Source of the DNA: Verrucomicrobia bacterium CG1_02_43_26
Lineage (GTDB): Bacteria; Verrucomicrobiota; Verrucomicrobiia; Opitutales; CG1-02-43-26
NCBI GenBank assembly: GCA_001872735.1
Contig: MNWT01000016.1
Span: forward strand, 62,001 to 126,000
DNA length: 64,000 bases
Direction of reading: 5' to 3'
Shown piece after piece: positions 36,720 through 45,286 of the stretch (positions are counted from its first letter, which is position 1; the number at the start of each line of letters is the position of its first letter). The notes beneath the pieces are model-generated. The model ran no database searches and was not told where the DNA came from. It saw only the letters and a program-made list of their open reading frames with translations. A program made the position numbers and the translations under genes.

Positions 36720-37805
36720 CTACATCATATCGATGAATGCAATAAATAATATATAAAACAAGAGGTTTGCAAAGCTAAGCGGCAACAATATTTTCCAGCC
36801 GAGGTTCATGACTTGGTCATAACGGAAGCGAGGCAGTGTCCATCTCACCCACATAAAGATAAATACAATCGAAAATACTTTAAATAAGAACCATAACACG
36901 CTAAGGACAGAACCGAAAGCCGTATGCGGCCATGGCGCTGGGATACCGGGCAAGAAATTCCAGCCACCAAAGAACAGTATGACAAACACCGCTGATCCAA
37001 TGATCAGGTTCACATACTCTGCCACAAAGAATAGCCCGAATTTAAATGCGCCATACTCGGTATGAAAACCGCCAACAAGCTCTGTCTCCGATTCCGGCAT
37101 ATCAAATGGCTGGCGATTTGTCTCCGCAAACAGGGCTGTTAAAAATATTAACGCGGATACGGGTTGCCATAACACAAGCCATAAGACTTCTTGCGATTGT
37201 ACTATACTAAATAGGGACAAACCGCCTTGTATATTTGGCCCGTTTACCCAGATCAACACCGGTAAAATAGAGGCGGACATCGATAACTCATACGATATCA
37301 TCTGTGCCGAAGAACGTATGCCACCGAAAAAGGGATACTTACTGTTCGCGGACCATCCTGCCAATACAACGCTGTATACAGAAAGCGATGTAATCGCCAA
37401 AATGAATAAAATACCTATGTCTAAATTGGCTAAAACCAGAGGAATGGCATCCCCTGCCTCGTTCCAACGCACGCCAAAGGGCACGACAACCATCGTCAAC
37501 ATGGCGGGCACAAAGGCAATTACGGGGGCCAGGGTGTAGTAAAATTTATTAACGTGGCCAGGAATGGGCTCTTCTTTGAATAAGAATTTCAAGCCATCTG
37601 CAATGGGCTGCCAAATGCCCATTCGTGTCAGCATTTTTCCAACCACGGGAAGGGCGCTGATAAAGGGCAATGCTGTACGATTTGGCCCCACACGGCCTTG
37701 TATCCAGCTGGCTACTTTTCTCTCAGCCAAAACAGCGTACGCCGAAAACGTCATCACCACAATGATCACAAGAAGCGCATATATCACTTTAAGCACTATA
37801 TCCAT
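36720..37805 (-). CDS. nuoH: NADH-quinone oxidoreductase subunit H
   Basis: The membrane subunit forming much of the quinone channel. The 361-residue protein has ERKVASWIQGRVGPNR, KFLFKEEPIPGHVNK, AETNRQPFDMPESETELVGG and the terminal WVRWTLPRFRYDQVMNLGW. It lies between nuoG and nuoI. Confidence 0.97.
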   Translation of the reverse strand: MDIVLKVIYALLVIIVVMTFSAYAVLAERKVASWIQGRVGPNRTALPFISALPVVGKMLTRMGIWQPIADGLKFLFKEEPIPGHVNKFYYTLAPVIAFVPAMLTMVVVPFGVRWNEAGDAIPLVLANLDIGILFILAITSLSVYSVVLAGWSANSKYPFFGGIRSSAQMISYELSMSASILPVLIWVNGPNIQGGLSLFSIVQSQEVLWLVLWQPVSALIFLTALFAETNRQPFDMPESETELVGGFHTEYGAFKFGLFFVAEYVNLIIGSAVFVILFFGGWNFLPGIPAPWPHTAFGSVLSVLWFLFKVFSIVFIFMWVRWTLPRFRYDQVMNLGWKILLPLSFANLLFYILFIAFIDMM

Positions 37806-37811
37806 AACGTT

Positions 37812-39500
37812 TTAGGTATTCGTAGTCACAAGGGGTTCATAATGCAGGGTTTTGCCTTCAACGAAGGAAAAGTTTTGGAAGGCATCCGCATCCAGCAAAT
37901 AACCCTCGTCCGGTATCACTTCAAAGGCTAAGGATTTAAACTCAGGTATAGACTGCACCATATCTTTCCAAATACTGCCAACGGAATACGGGTGCAGCTC
38001 AGGGCTGTTAAAAAGTATCAAGCACAGAAGATGGTCTCCGGAGGTAATGCCTTTTGGCGCCGGTATGGCTTGGTGAAATTTTTGTAAACGGAACTGCTGG
38101 TTAACAAAGGTTCCTGATTTCTCAAACACCATAGCAGTGGGTAAAGACACTTTAGCCACTTCGCTCGTTGGGTTCTTATGCGTGCCAAAATAGATTAAAT
38201 TAACTTTCTTTAACTGCGCTTGCGTTATCCCGTACAGAGTCAGGTCTTCGTTAAACACAATGATGTTTGTAATCCTTTTGTCATCTAACTGTTGCGCTAA
38301 ATGAGATAGGTCAGTTACGGGATCTTGCTGCAATAAGCGCGTCACAAAAGCTCCACGCATATTAGGTGTCCTGTCTGACGATATTAGCAGTTCATCCCCT
38401 TCTCCCACATGGCTGATGGCATCAACATTTCCTGGATACAGGGCGGTAAATTTCTTGAGCATAAACTGCTCTTCAACCGACATATGCCCTGATATAACAT
38501 AGGCCGTGTCGCCCATGGGCATCAACTCATTAATGCGGCTACAAGCTTCGTCTCGAGATACCTTATGGCCATCAATTCTGTAATTAAACATCCGGTCTTC
38601 TGCTTCCACAAGCTTGTACAGCATACGCCCGCTGTCAGACATCCAGGTATCATTTACCTCATCATTCTGGCGTGGGGTAATTCGGTAGATCTTGCCTTCT
38701 CTTGAAAACACTGTGGTATTTACGCCGACACTGCTTTCAGGGCAAATGCTTTTGGTTTGTTTTAGAAACCAGGTACGCATCTTAAATCGAAAATCAGTAC
38801 TCGTGAGCGCGCCAACGGGGCAGATATCCACGGTATTTAATGAATAATTACTTGATAATTCTTTGCCGGGGAAACAGGTCAATGTCGTATAAGAACCGCG
38901 TTGGGTAAATCCTAGAACATCCTCGTGAATGATTTCTTTGCAAAAGCGTATACAGCGGGAACACAGAATGCATCGCTCGTCATCAAGCATGACGCGTGGC
39001 CCCACAGGGACTTTTTTGGGTTTAACCACTTTATTTTCAACAAAACGACTTTCCCCACGGCCATAATCCGCGGAAAATTCTTGTAAACGGCACTCCCCTG
39101 CTTGATCACAAACCGGGCAATCCAACGGGTGATTAACAAGCAAGAACTCCGTCACTCCGTTTTGGCAATCTTTCGCTAACGTGGAATCCGTTTTAATATG
39201 CAAACCAGGGGAAACGGTCGTACCACAGCCTATCGCCGGGCGTGGCATCCAGCCTATCTTTGGTTTACCGTTATCATCCAAAATAGCTTCTCCGGTTGCT
39301 CGATCGCGCATTGGCATCCCGATCTCAATCAAGCATATACGGCAATTACCCGCAATACTTAGCTTAGAATGATAGCAATAGTTCGGTATCTCCTTCTTGG
39401 CGTACTTGGCAGCCTCGATAGCATTGATGCCCGCAGGTACTTCGACCTCTACGCCATCAACATTTATCTTCACTTTTTCTTTCGGCTTTGCCTGCTCCAT
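37812..39500 (-). CDS. nuoG: NADH-quinone oxidoreductase subunit G, short form
   Basis: The largest peripheral subunit of complex I. The N-terminal part carries a 2Fe-2S ferredoxin domain (NYCYHSKLSIAGNCRICLIEIG, spanning about residues 40-61) and 4Fe-4S sites (HPLDCPVCDQAGECRLQEFS and RCILCSRCIRFCKEI). At 562 residues it is shorter than the typical 670-900, because the molybdopterin-like C-terminal region is reduced. That region has no cysteine-rich extra cluster. Overall it looks functional for electron relay. Confidence 0.94.
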   Translation of the reverse strand: MEQAKPKEKVKINVDGVEVEVPAGINAIEAAKYAKKEIPNYCYHSKLSIAGNCRICLIEIGMPMRDRATGEAILDDNGKPKIGWMPRPAIGCGTTVSPGLHIKTDSTLAKDCQNGVTEFLLVNHPLDCPVCDQAGECRLQEFSADYGRGESRFVENKVVKPKKVPVGPRVMLDDERCILCSRCIRFCKEIIHEDVLGFTQRGSYTTLTCFPGKELSSNYSLNTVDICPVGALTSTDFRFKMRTWFLKQTKSICPESSVGVNTTVFSREGKIYRITPRQNDEVNDTWMSDSGRMLYKLVEAEDRMFNYRIDGHKVSRDEACSRINELMPMGDTAYVISGHMSVEEQFMLKKFTALYPGNVDAISHVGEGDELLISSDRTPNMRGAFVTRLLQQDPVTDLSHLAQQLDDKRITNIIVFNEDLTLYGITQAQLKKVNLIYFGTHKNPTSEVAKVSLPTAMVFEKSGTFVNQQFRLQKFHQAIPAPKGITSGDHLLCLILFNSPELHPYSVGSIWKDMVQSIPEFKSLAFEVIPDEGYLLDADAFQNFSFVEGKTLHYEPLVTTNT

Positions 39501-39513
39501 TATAAAATTCCCT

Positions 39514-40860
39514 TTAAATTAATGAAAATTCGCTGTTTTGTTTCTTGGCTTTGTCAGCCGCTTTAGCTAAAAACTCGTCTCTAAATTTAGCTACAAAACT
39601 TTCTGTAGGCCACGCAGCCGCTTCACCATGCGCGCATATCGTGCGTCCGGAAATTTGTAATGATATCGAATGCAATAAGTTAGCATCTTCTTCTCGAGCA
39701 CCCCCTTCAGACATTCTTTTCGTGATTTTATGCATCCATAGACAACCTTCGCGACAGGGCGTGCATTGCCCACAGGTCTCATGGCTATAAAAAGCGTTAA
39801 TATTCGCCAGGGCTTCTACCATATCAACGGTATCGTCCATCACAATCACAGCACCGGAACCAGACATAGAGCCTACGGCGGTCAAGCTGTCAAAATCCAT
39901 CGGAATATCCCGTATTGACCAGTCAAACTCAGATCCGTCTCTAAGCTTACCTTTATAGCGTTCATCCGCGCGCAACACTTTAGCAGATGTGCCTCCCGGG
40001 ATAACTGCTTTCAGAGTTCTACCGGGGAAAAGACCGCCACAGATATCAAAAATCAGTTCACCTAAAGTAACGCCACCACAAGGAAACTCATAATAACCGG
40101 GCTTTTGCACCAAGCCACTCACGCACCAAATACGCGTACCGGTGTTACCGGGTGTGCCTATCTTGGCAAACTCCTTGCCGCCCATATCAATGGCATGCTT
40201 CACATGGCACAAGGTTTCTACGTTGTTAACGATCGTAGGGCACTGGTAAAGGCCTAGGACAGCTGGAAAGTATGGGGGTTTAATTCTAGGATACCCGCGT
40301 TTCCCTTCAAGGGATTCGATCAATCCGGTCTCTTCACCGCATATATAAGCGCCAGCGCCTCTGTGTACAATAATATCACAAGAATATCCGGAGCCACCTA
40401 CATTGTTTCCGACAAATCCTTTTGCTTTAGCTTCTTCAATCGCTTTTTTAAGGATTCTTGCCCCTTCATACATTTCTCCACGTATGTAAATAAATGCCAT
40501 TTTAGCCTGTATAGCATAGGCAGTAATCATCATCCCCTCAATCAATTGATGAGGGTCTTTGTACATAATCTGCCTGTCTTTAAACGTACCAGGCTCAGAT
40601 TCATCCGCATTACAAATTAAATAAACGTCCTTACCGGATTTACGGTCAATAAAGCCCCACTTTACTCCGGCAGGGAAACCTGCTCCCCCACGGCCTCGAA
40701 TCTCAGAGTCCTTTATCTCCTGCACCAATTCTTCCGGCTTAGCCTTAAGCGCTTTTTTAAGCACATCATAACCCCCATGGGCAAGATAACTATCAATATC
40801 AACACCATAGCCAGGTTGGCCGGCGTGTTTTAAAATCATGCGTGTTTCAGAGAGTGCCAT
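39514..40860 (-). CDS. nuoF: NADH-quinone oxidoreductase subunit F
   Basis: The NADH- and FMN-binding subunit with cluster N3. The 448-residue protein has RGRGGAGFPAGVKWGF (nucleotide-binding), GAGAYICGEETGLIESLEGK and the cluster ligands ETCGQCTPCREGCLWM plus a later Cys in GRTICAHGEA. It follows nuoE by 8 bases. Confidence 0.97.
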   Translation of the reverse strand: MALSETRMILKHAGQPGYGVDIDSYLAHGGYDVLKKALKAKPEELVQEIKDSEIRGRGGAGFPAGVKWGFIDRKSGKDVYLICNADESEPGTFKDRQIMYKDPHQLIEGMMITAYAIQAKMAFIYIRGEMYEGARILKKAIEEAKAKGFVGNNVGGSGYSCDIIVHRGAGAYICGEETGLIESLEGKRGYPRIKPPYFPAVLGLYQCPTIVNNVETLCHVKHAIDMGGKEFAKIGTPGNTGTRIWCVSGLVQKPGYYEFPCGGVTLGELIFDICGGLFPGRTLKAVIPGGTSAKVLRADERYKGKLRDGSEFDWSIRDIPMDFDSLTAVGSMSGSGAVIVMDDTVDMVEALANINAFYSHETCGQCTPCREGCLWMHKITKRMSEGGAREEDANLLHSISLQISGRTICAHGEAAAWPTESFVAKFRDEFLAKAADKAKKQNSEFSLI

Positions 40861-40868
40861 ATAATATA

Positions 40869-41360
40869 TTATGCGTTGGAATTCTCTAGCTCGCCACGAA
40901 CCTCTGCCGCGAAATCTTTTGCCTTATCCGGAGTCACATTTTCGTGCAATACCTCATTCACCTGAACCACGGGAGCAGTACCACAGCTCGCAATACATTC
41001 TACAAACTCTACGGTGTAGTTACCGTCATCAGAGGTACCGCCCAGCTCACAGCGTAACTCTTCTCGCAAGGTTTTGCAGACAGCGTAACTGCCTCGCAAA
41101 GCGCAAGAAAGCGTACGGCATACTTTAACGTGTTTTTTACCAGCGGGTTTACGACGAAACATCGGGTAAAAAGTAACGCACTCAAGCACGTTAATTGGTT
41201 GCAAATCAAGTTTTTGAGCAACCCACTCCATGGCTTCATCCGAAATATACCCCTGGTCTTCCAGGACGCAGTGCAGTAGTGGTAACAATGCGCTACGCTT
41301 TTGGGGATAAATCGGTATTAGTCTTTCTATTTCCTGCAATGTTGCCGGTTTTAAATCCAT
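40869..41360 (-). CDS. nuoE: NADH-quinone oxidoreductase subunit E
   Basis: A thioredoxin-fold 2Fe-2S subunit (cluster N1a). The 163-residue protein has the ligand pairs CRTLSC and CIASC in their usual positions (VKVCRTLSCALRGS and FVECIASCGTAPVVQVNE). It is the first gene of the visible nuoE-N operon. nuoA, nuoB, nuoC and nuoD are not upstream; the next gene upstream is an unrelated orphan. Confidence 0.96.
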   Translation of the reverse strand: MDLKPATLQEIERLIPIYPQKRSALLPLLHCVLEDQGYISDEAMEWVAQKLDLQPINVLECVTFYPMFRRKPAGKKHVKVCRTLSCALRGSYAVCKTLREELRCELGGTSDDGNYTVEFVECIASCGTAPVVQVNEVLHENVTPDKAKDFAAEVRGELENSNA

Positions 41361-41542
41361 CTATAATGCTTTGAATGATTTACTAACGCTAATCACCAGC
41401 ACGCTTGATTTCAATCCTTAATTTACCAAATGCCTCCCGCAGAAAGCCACCTCACTTTCTCCCAAACGGTTACAAAAAAACTATTTTGCGCCGCGCGAAG
41501 ATCACAACACCTCCCAAAGCCTTTTTTCAACAAAATTGTAGA

Positions 41543-43777
41543 TTACTTCTTGTTCTCGTTAGCAAGAACCAGTTTGTATTCAAAGGTGTTATCTAAGTTT
41601 TCAAGCGAGTAGCTCAACTTACCATTATCATCCTGGGTAAACGTCACTAGGAATTCAGTTCTTTGCATAACATAACTTTGCGCAGGAACCAAACTAACAT
41701 CTTCAACATTTATATCTTTCGCCGTTTTCAATTCGTTGCATCTCCAGTCAGAAACAATACGGTAAACCATATCAGATTCTTTATAGATCTCATAATTGGT
41801 TACCTCTGTAGCCGTTTGCCTGTACGGGTTCAATTCTCGCTTGCCAGTTATGGGAGATACTAAGGTATGAGTCCCGTTAGAAGCGATTCCTTTATCCATG
41901 CCAACTAGTTCATTCATCGATGTCCCCATAACTTGATAAAGCATTGTAGACATATGATAAGCTACCTCCTCGTCTTTAAATTGCCCCTTAAAGTCTTCTA
42001 TTGCATTCGCAGTCCACTCTTTATCAATATCTTTCGATTCCTTTTCTTCAACTAACTTCGGGTTATCTTTTTTATATTGGTTAAGATTTAGGGTCAGTAT
42101 AGGTTTTTTGCCCTCCTCGGATTCATTTTTAGAAACATCATAAAAAGTATAGGTTGCACGGGGTAGATCGCTAATAAGCTGATCACTCACCCCATTTACA
42201 ATCTCTCCAGCTTCCTCACCTGCCCTTTCTATTTGTTCCTCGAGGGACGCTTTTATATCTTTTTTATGGTTTTTGCTATTCAGTTTCCATGTTTCCTCTA
42301 CACTAGTACCAGGCTTATAGACGTAATCACGGTTATCCGTCTTTTTAACAATCTTAGGCTGAACAACGAGTTTATAATCAAGGGTGTTGGCCAGATTTTC
42401 GCATTTCAAAGATACCGCTTTCTTTTCCTCTTTAGTAGCCGTGACTTTAAAAATAGTCGTTTGCGTAGCGTAGCTCTCACGTGGGTCTAATTCTAGCATC
42501 TTGTCACCGAGATCTTGCCCGGAATTTAAATGCTTATAGGTAGTCACCGCTTTAACGGTGTAAACACCCTTACCTTCGTTATAAATAGAGTAATTAGTCG
42601 TATAATCCAATCCCTGCCCCCCACGTGAGTTAGTAAAGATAAACTCTCGTTTTCCACTCTCTGGCGAAATAGTAAAACAACCAGTTGCATCACCATTCTC
42701 ATACAGTTCCTTATTACTCTCGATCGATTTTTTTAGTGCAATCGGCAATTGCTGATGCACCAATTTAGACATCTCAAGGCTCACGCCATCATCATCGAAA
42801 TAACTCTTAAACGCCTTAACCGAATTCGTTTGCCACTCTTCCTGGTCGAGCTCCTTATCATTTACTCGCTCCGTAACCCAATCTAAGACAATAGGATTGC
42901 TCTTGTCATCCACCTTATCCATCGGCTGGTCATAAAAGGTATATACGGCTCGATCAATGTCCTTCCAAAGCCTCTCATCAACCCCTAGATCACCCTTTTT
43001 GAGTTCTTTCTCTGAAAATAATTCGGATACGCGTTCCTCCATATCCTTTTTATTTTCTTTGCTATTCAACTCCAGTTTTTCCTCTACTTTACGATTCACA
43101 CCTTTTTCATCCAGTTTTTCCTCTACTTTACGATTCACACCTTTTTCAATCACATCAATACCCTCAACATTGATAACTTGAAAACCGTCATCAATATCTT
43201 CCTTTTCGGAAATAAAAGGGGCTATGATTTTATCAAAAGCATTACTGAGGTTTTTCTTCACACCGCTATCTTCATAGCCTAAGTTTTCAAGCCCCGCATA
43301 CTTTTCTTTTAGATTATTCTTAATCTTCGAGAGATTCTCTTTTATTTCTTTTAATTCAGGTAAAATCTTACCATTATGGTCTAATAGTGAGATTAAGCCG
43401 TTTTTTTCCAAAATCTCAATATTGGTCATAATGGAAAGCGCATGTAAACGGTTCAGCCCCACAAAATCTTTGATCGCAGCCGGGTCCGCATCACGTAGGT
43501 GGACTAAAATGTTGTTAATATTCATTTCGTGAGGTTTAACGCTTAAGGCAGCCAAATACCGCTTCGAATCGTCATTTTTCTCAACCGTAACAACTGTCCA
43601 ACTGGGCAACAGTTTGCTTTTAAACAAATACTCACCATATTTTAAAAAACCAATCGATTTCTTTTCCTTGTTCCCCTTTTCAACGACTTTGTCCTTCAAC
43701 TTACCCGTTTCTTTAGTGTCTTTTCCAAAACGTCTAACACCAGAATCTTCATCTTTACTACCTACCGAACTAAACAT
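41543..43777 (-). CDS. 744-residue orphan protein with internal 240-residue domain duplication
   Basis: I do not recognise the family. The protein is Lys/Glu-rich, with no signal peptide or membrane helix. Residues 235-473 and 497-739 are two copies of one domain: AVYTFYD/ATYTFYD (277; 541), SPESGKRE/SPITGKRE (371; 641), SYATQTTIFKVT/SYVMQRTEFLVT (435; 701) and ENLANTLDYKLV/ENLDNTFEYKLV (460; 726). A 39-bp tandem DNA repeat encodes KGVNRKVEEKLDE twice (212-237). The N-terminal 200 residues are unique. A good promoter and a perfect palindrome lie just upstream. Base composition is lower in G+C than the neighbouring nuo genes. A secreted or surface role is speculation. Confidence 0.7.
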   Translation of the reverse strand: MFSSVGSKDEDSGVRRFGKDTKETGKLKDKVVEKGNKEKKSIGFLKYGEYLFKSKLLPSWTVVTVEKNDDSKRYLAALSVKPHEMNINNILVHLRDADPAAIKDFVGLNRLHALSIMTNIEILEKNGLISLLDHNGKILPELKEIKENLSKIKNNLKEKYAGLENLGYEDSGVKKNLSNAFDKIIAPFISEKEDIDDGFQVINVEGIDVIEKGVNRKVEEKLDEKGVNRKVEEKLELNSKENKKDMEERVSELFSEKELKKGDLGVDERLWKDIDRAVYTFYDQPMDKVDDKSNPIVLDWVTERVNDKELDQEEWQTNSVKAFKSYFDDDGVSLEMSKLVHQQLPIALKKSIESNKELYENGDATGCFTISPESGKREFIFTNSRGGQGLDYTTNYSIYNEGKGVYTVKAVTTYKHLNSGQDLGDKMLELDPRESYATQTTIFKVTATKEEKKAVSLKCENLANTLDYKLVVQPKIVKKTDNRDYVYKPGTSVEETWKLNSKNHKKDIKASLEEQIERAGEEAGEIVNGVSDQLISDLPRATYTFYDVSKNESEEGKKPILTLNLNQYKKDNPKLVEEKESKDIDKEWTANAIEDFKGQFKDEEVAYHMSTMLYQVMGTSMNELVGMDKGIASNGTHTLVSPITGKRELNPYRQTATEVTNYEIYKESDMVYRIVSDWRCNELKTAKDINVEDVSLVPAQSYVMQRTEFLVTFTQDDNGKLSYSLENLDNTFEYKLVLANENKK
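43072..43149. repeat. Perfect 39-bp tandem duplication inside the orphan gene
   Basis: Copies 43072-43110 and 43111-43149 are identical except at the last base. They keep the reading frame (13 codons) and encode KGVNRKVEEKLDE and a near copy. The identity suggests recent slippage, so the copy number may vary between strains. Confidence 0.9.
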
Positions 43778-43781
43778 ATTT

Positions 43782-43797
43782 ACTTAATTAATTAAGT
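43782..43797. promoter_or_regulatory. 16-bp perfect palindrome, possible operator
   Basis: ACTTAATTAATTAAGT lies between the -10 box and the ATG of the 744-residue orphan gene and covers the predicted transcription start (near 43793). This is a typical position for a repressor site, but no regulator is identified and AT-rich palindromes can occur by chance. Confidence 0.45.
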
Positions 43798-43799
43798 CA

Positions 43800-43828
43800 A
43801 ATATAATACATAAACATTAATAAGTCAA
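43800..43828 (-). promoter_or_regulatory. Promoter for the 744-residue orphan gene
   Basis: On the minus strand, TTGACT (43828-43823) and TATATT (43805-43800) are 17 bases apart, with a start near 43793 and a leader of about 15 bases. Confidence 0.65.
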
Positions 43829-43907
43829 TAAATGTAACCTAATTATTAACAAATAAACACTAACAATAAAACCCTCTCGTCACTCCCTTACCCCCTGCTT
43901 CCCTACA

Positions 43908-43923
43908 TTGGCACAATAGTTGC
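43908..43923 (+). promoter_or_regulatory. Sigma-54 promoter of the flagellar operon
   Basis: TTGGCAC, five bases, TTGC, with GG (43910-43911) and GC (43922-43923) separated by exactly ten bases. With the usual 12-base distance from -12, transcription would begin at about 43935, one base before the flgB ATG at 43936, implying a leaderless message. Confidence 0.8.
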
Positions 43924-43935
43924 TTTACGTTGGGT

Positions 43936-44319
43936 ATGATCGATGGTCTATTTCTAACTGAGAATTATATACTGGCTAAGGGCGGTATGTATAAGGCATT
44001 AGAGGAAAATCAGGCGATTGCTAGTAATATCGCAAACTCTCTCACACCGGGCTACAAGCGTATACAGGTCAATAATTCGTTTGAAACAGAGCTTAATTCT
44101 CTAATATCCCAGGGCAAGGTGAAAGAGGCGAGTATGCTGCGCCCCATGACTGAGGTAGACCCGGATGCCCAGGCGCTTCGGGAGGATGGCAATACCGTAT
44201 CGGTTGAAACAGAGTTGCTCAATTTGAATAAAACTCTTCTTCAACACGAATATTCCACGCTTTATTTAAGCAGCTCCTACAAACAACTCAGAGAAGCCAT
44301 TTCAGGAAAATCACTATAA
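43936..44319 (+). CDS. flgB: Flagellar rod protein FlgB
   Basis: A proximal rod component of the flagellar basal body. The 127-residue protein has the rod-family N-terminus (ALEENQAIASNIANSLTPGYKR), the export-related central polar region and a C-terminal helix ending in SSSYKQLREAISGK. ATG 43936 matches the family start; a TTG two codons earlier is less likely because it would lie upstream of the predicted transcription start. It is the first gene of the operon and is followed by flgC after 15 bases. Confidence 0.94.
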   Translation: MIDGLFLTENYILAKGGMYKALEENQAIASNIANSLTPGYKRIQVNNSFETELNSLISQGKVKEASMLRPMTEVDPDAQALREDGNTVSVETELLNLNKTLLQHEYSTLYLSSSYKQLREAISGKSL

Positions 44320-44334
44320 CCACATATTTTAGCC

Positions 44335-44748
44335 ATGGATTTAATACCCTCAATTGATGTAACCGCTAGCGCGCTCCAGGCCTCTAAATATGGCATGAAT
44401 ATCACAGCGGAGAATATTGCCAACCAATTCACCACGAGGGGTCCTGATGGCAAGGTTTATCGGGCCAAGGAGGTCTCCTTCGAATCTTTACTCATGTCAA
44501 CAGCTGATGGCTCTATCAAAAATGGTGTCCAAGTGGGTGAGGTCACAGAGGATAAAACACCTGGTAACAAAATCTATAACCCAAACCACCCTCATGCGGA
44601 TGAAAATGGCATGCTTGAAATGCCTAATGTCAATTTATCACAGGAAATGGTCAATTTGATCGAATTTAACAGAAACTACGAAGCGAATCTTGTGGTTGCG
44701 AAAACATCACGGGAAATGGCACGTTTAACGCTACGTATGGGCAAATAA
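44335..44748 (+). CDS. flgC: Flagellar rod protein FlgC
   Basis: A second proximal rod protein. The 137-residue sequence has the N-terminal coil ASALQASKYGMNITAENIAN and the FlgC C-terminus with NVNLSQEMVNLIEFNRNYEANLVVAKTSREM (start and end at about residues 102-132). Standard length and context, between flgB and fliE. Confidence 0.96.
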   Translation: MDLIPSIDVTASALQASKYGMNITAENIANQFTTRGPDGKVYRAKEVSFESLLMSTADGSIKNGVQVGEVTEDKTPGNKIYNPNHPHADENGMLEMPNVNLSQEMVNLIEFNRNYEANLVVAKTSREMARLTLRMGK

Positions 44749-44769
44749 TAGGCGAGAAAGGATAACACA

Positions 44770-45273
44770 ATGGACGTAGGATCACTACAGAGCTTAGCAT
44801 CAGGTCTAAATACCTCAAAAATACAAGAAAATCTTTCCAAGTCCGGTATTGGGGGAGCTGGAAATAACGGCGGGGGCATTAACTTCGGTAATGACCTTTT
44901 CTCGGGAGAAAAAGACATTAATGGCATGGGTAACCAATTTGCCAGTGACCTCAGAAGCGCCATCGATAACTCGCTTAAGGGGGTAAATGATACCAAGAAT
45001 ATAGCATTCGAAAACAAGGCCGCTCCTATCTCTTTCGGGGGTTCAGGGAATGCTCCTACGTTTAGTAATGTGATGTCTGGTTTTGTAAATGAGGTTAACC
45101 AAAAATCATTCGATTCCACAATTGCCAATCGAAATGTCATGATGGGCAAAACGGATAATATCGTGCAGGCCAAAATACTTTCCGAGGAAGCCGGTGTTGC
45201 CTGGGATTTAATGCTGAATATTCGAAACAAAGTGATCGAAGCCTATCAGGAGCTCTTACGGGTCCAAGTTTAA
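44770..45273 (+). CDS. fliE: Flagellar MS ring-rod junction protein FliE, long form
   Basis: FliE joins the MS ring to the rod and is the first rod-type protein exported. The C-terminal family block is clear: DNIVQAKILSEEAGVAWDLM and LNIRNKVIEAYQELLRVQV. At 167 residues it is about 60 longer than usual. The extra N-terminal part (about 1-100) is Gly-, Asn- and Ser-rich (GIGGAGNNGGGINFGNDL) and probably disordered. Confidence 0.88.
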   Translation: MDVGSLQSLASGLNTSKIQENLSKSGIGGAGNNGGGINFGNDLFSGEKDINGMGNQFASDLRSAIDNSLKGVNDTKNIAFENKAAPISFGGSGNAPTFSNVMSGFVNEVNQKSFDSTIANRNVMMGKTDNIVQAKILSEEAGVAWDLMLNIRNKVIEAYQELLRVQV

Positions 45274-45286
45274 TTTTTAACGAACT

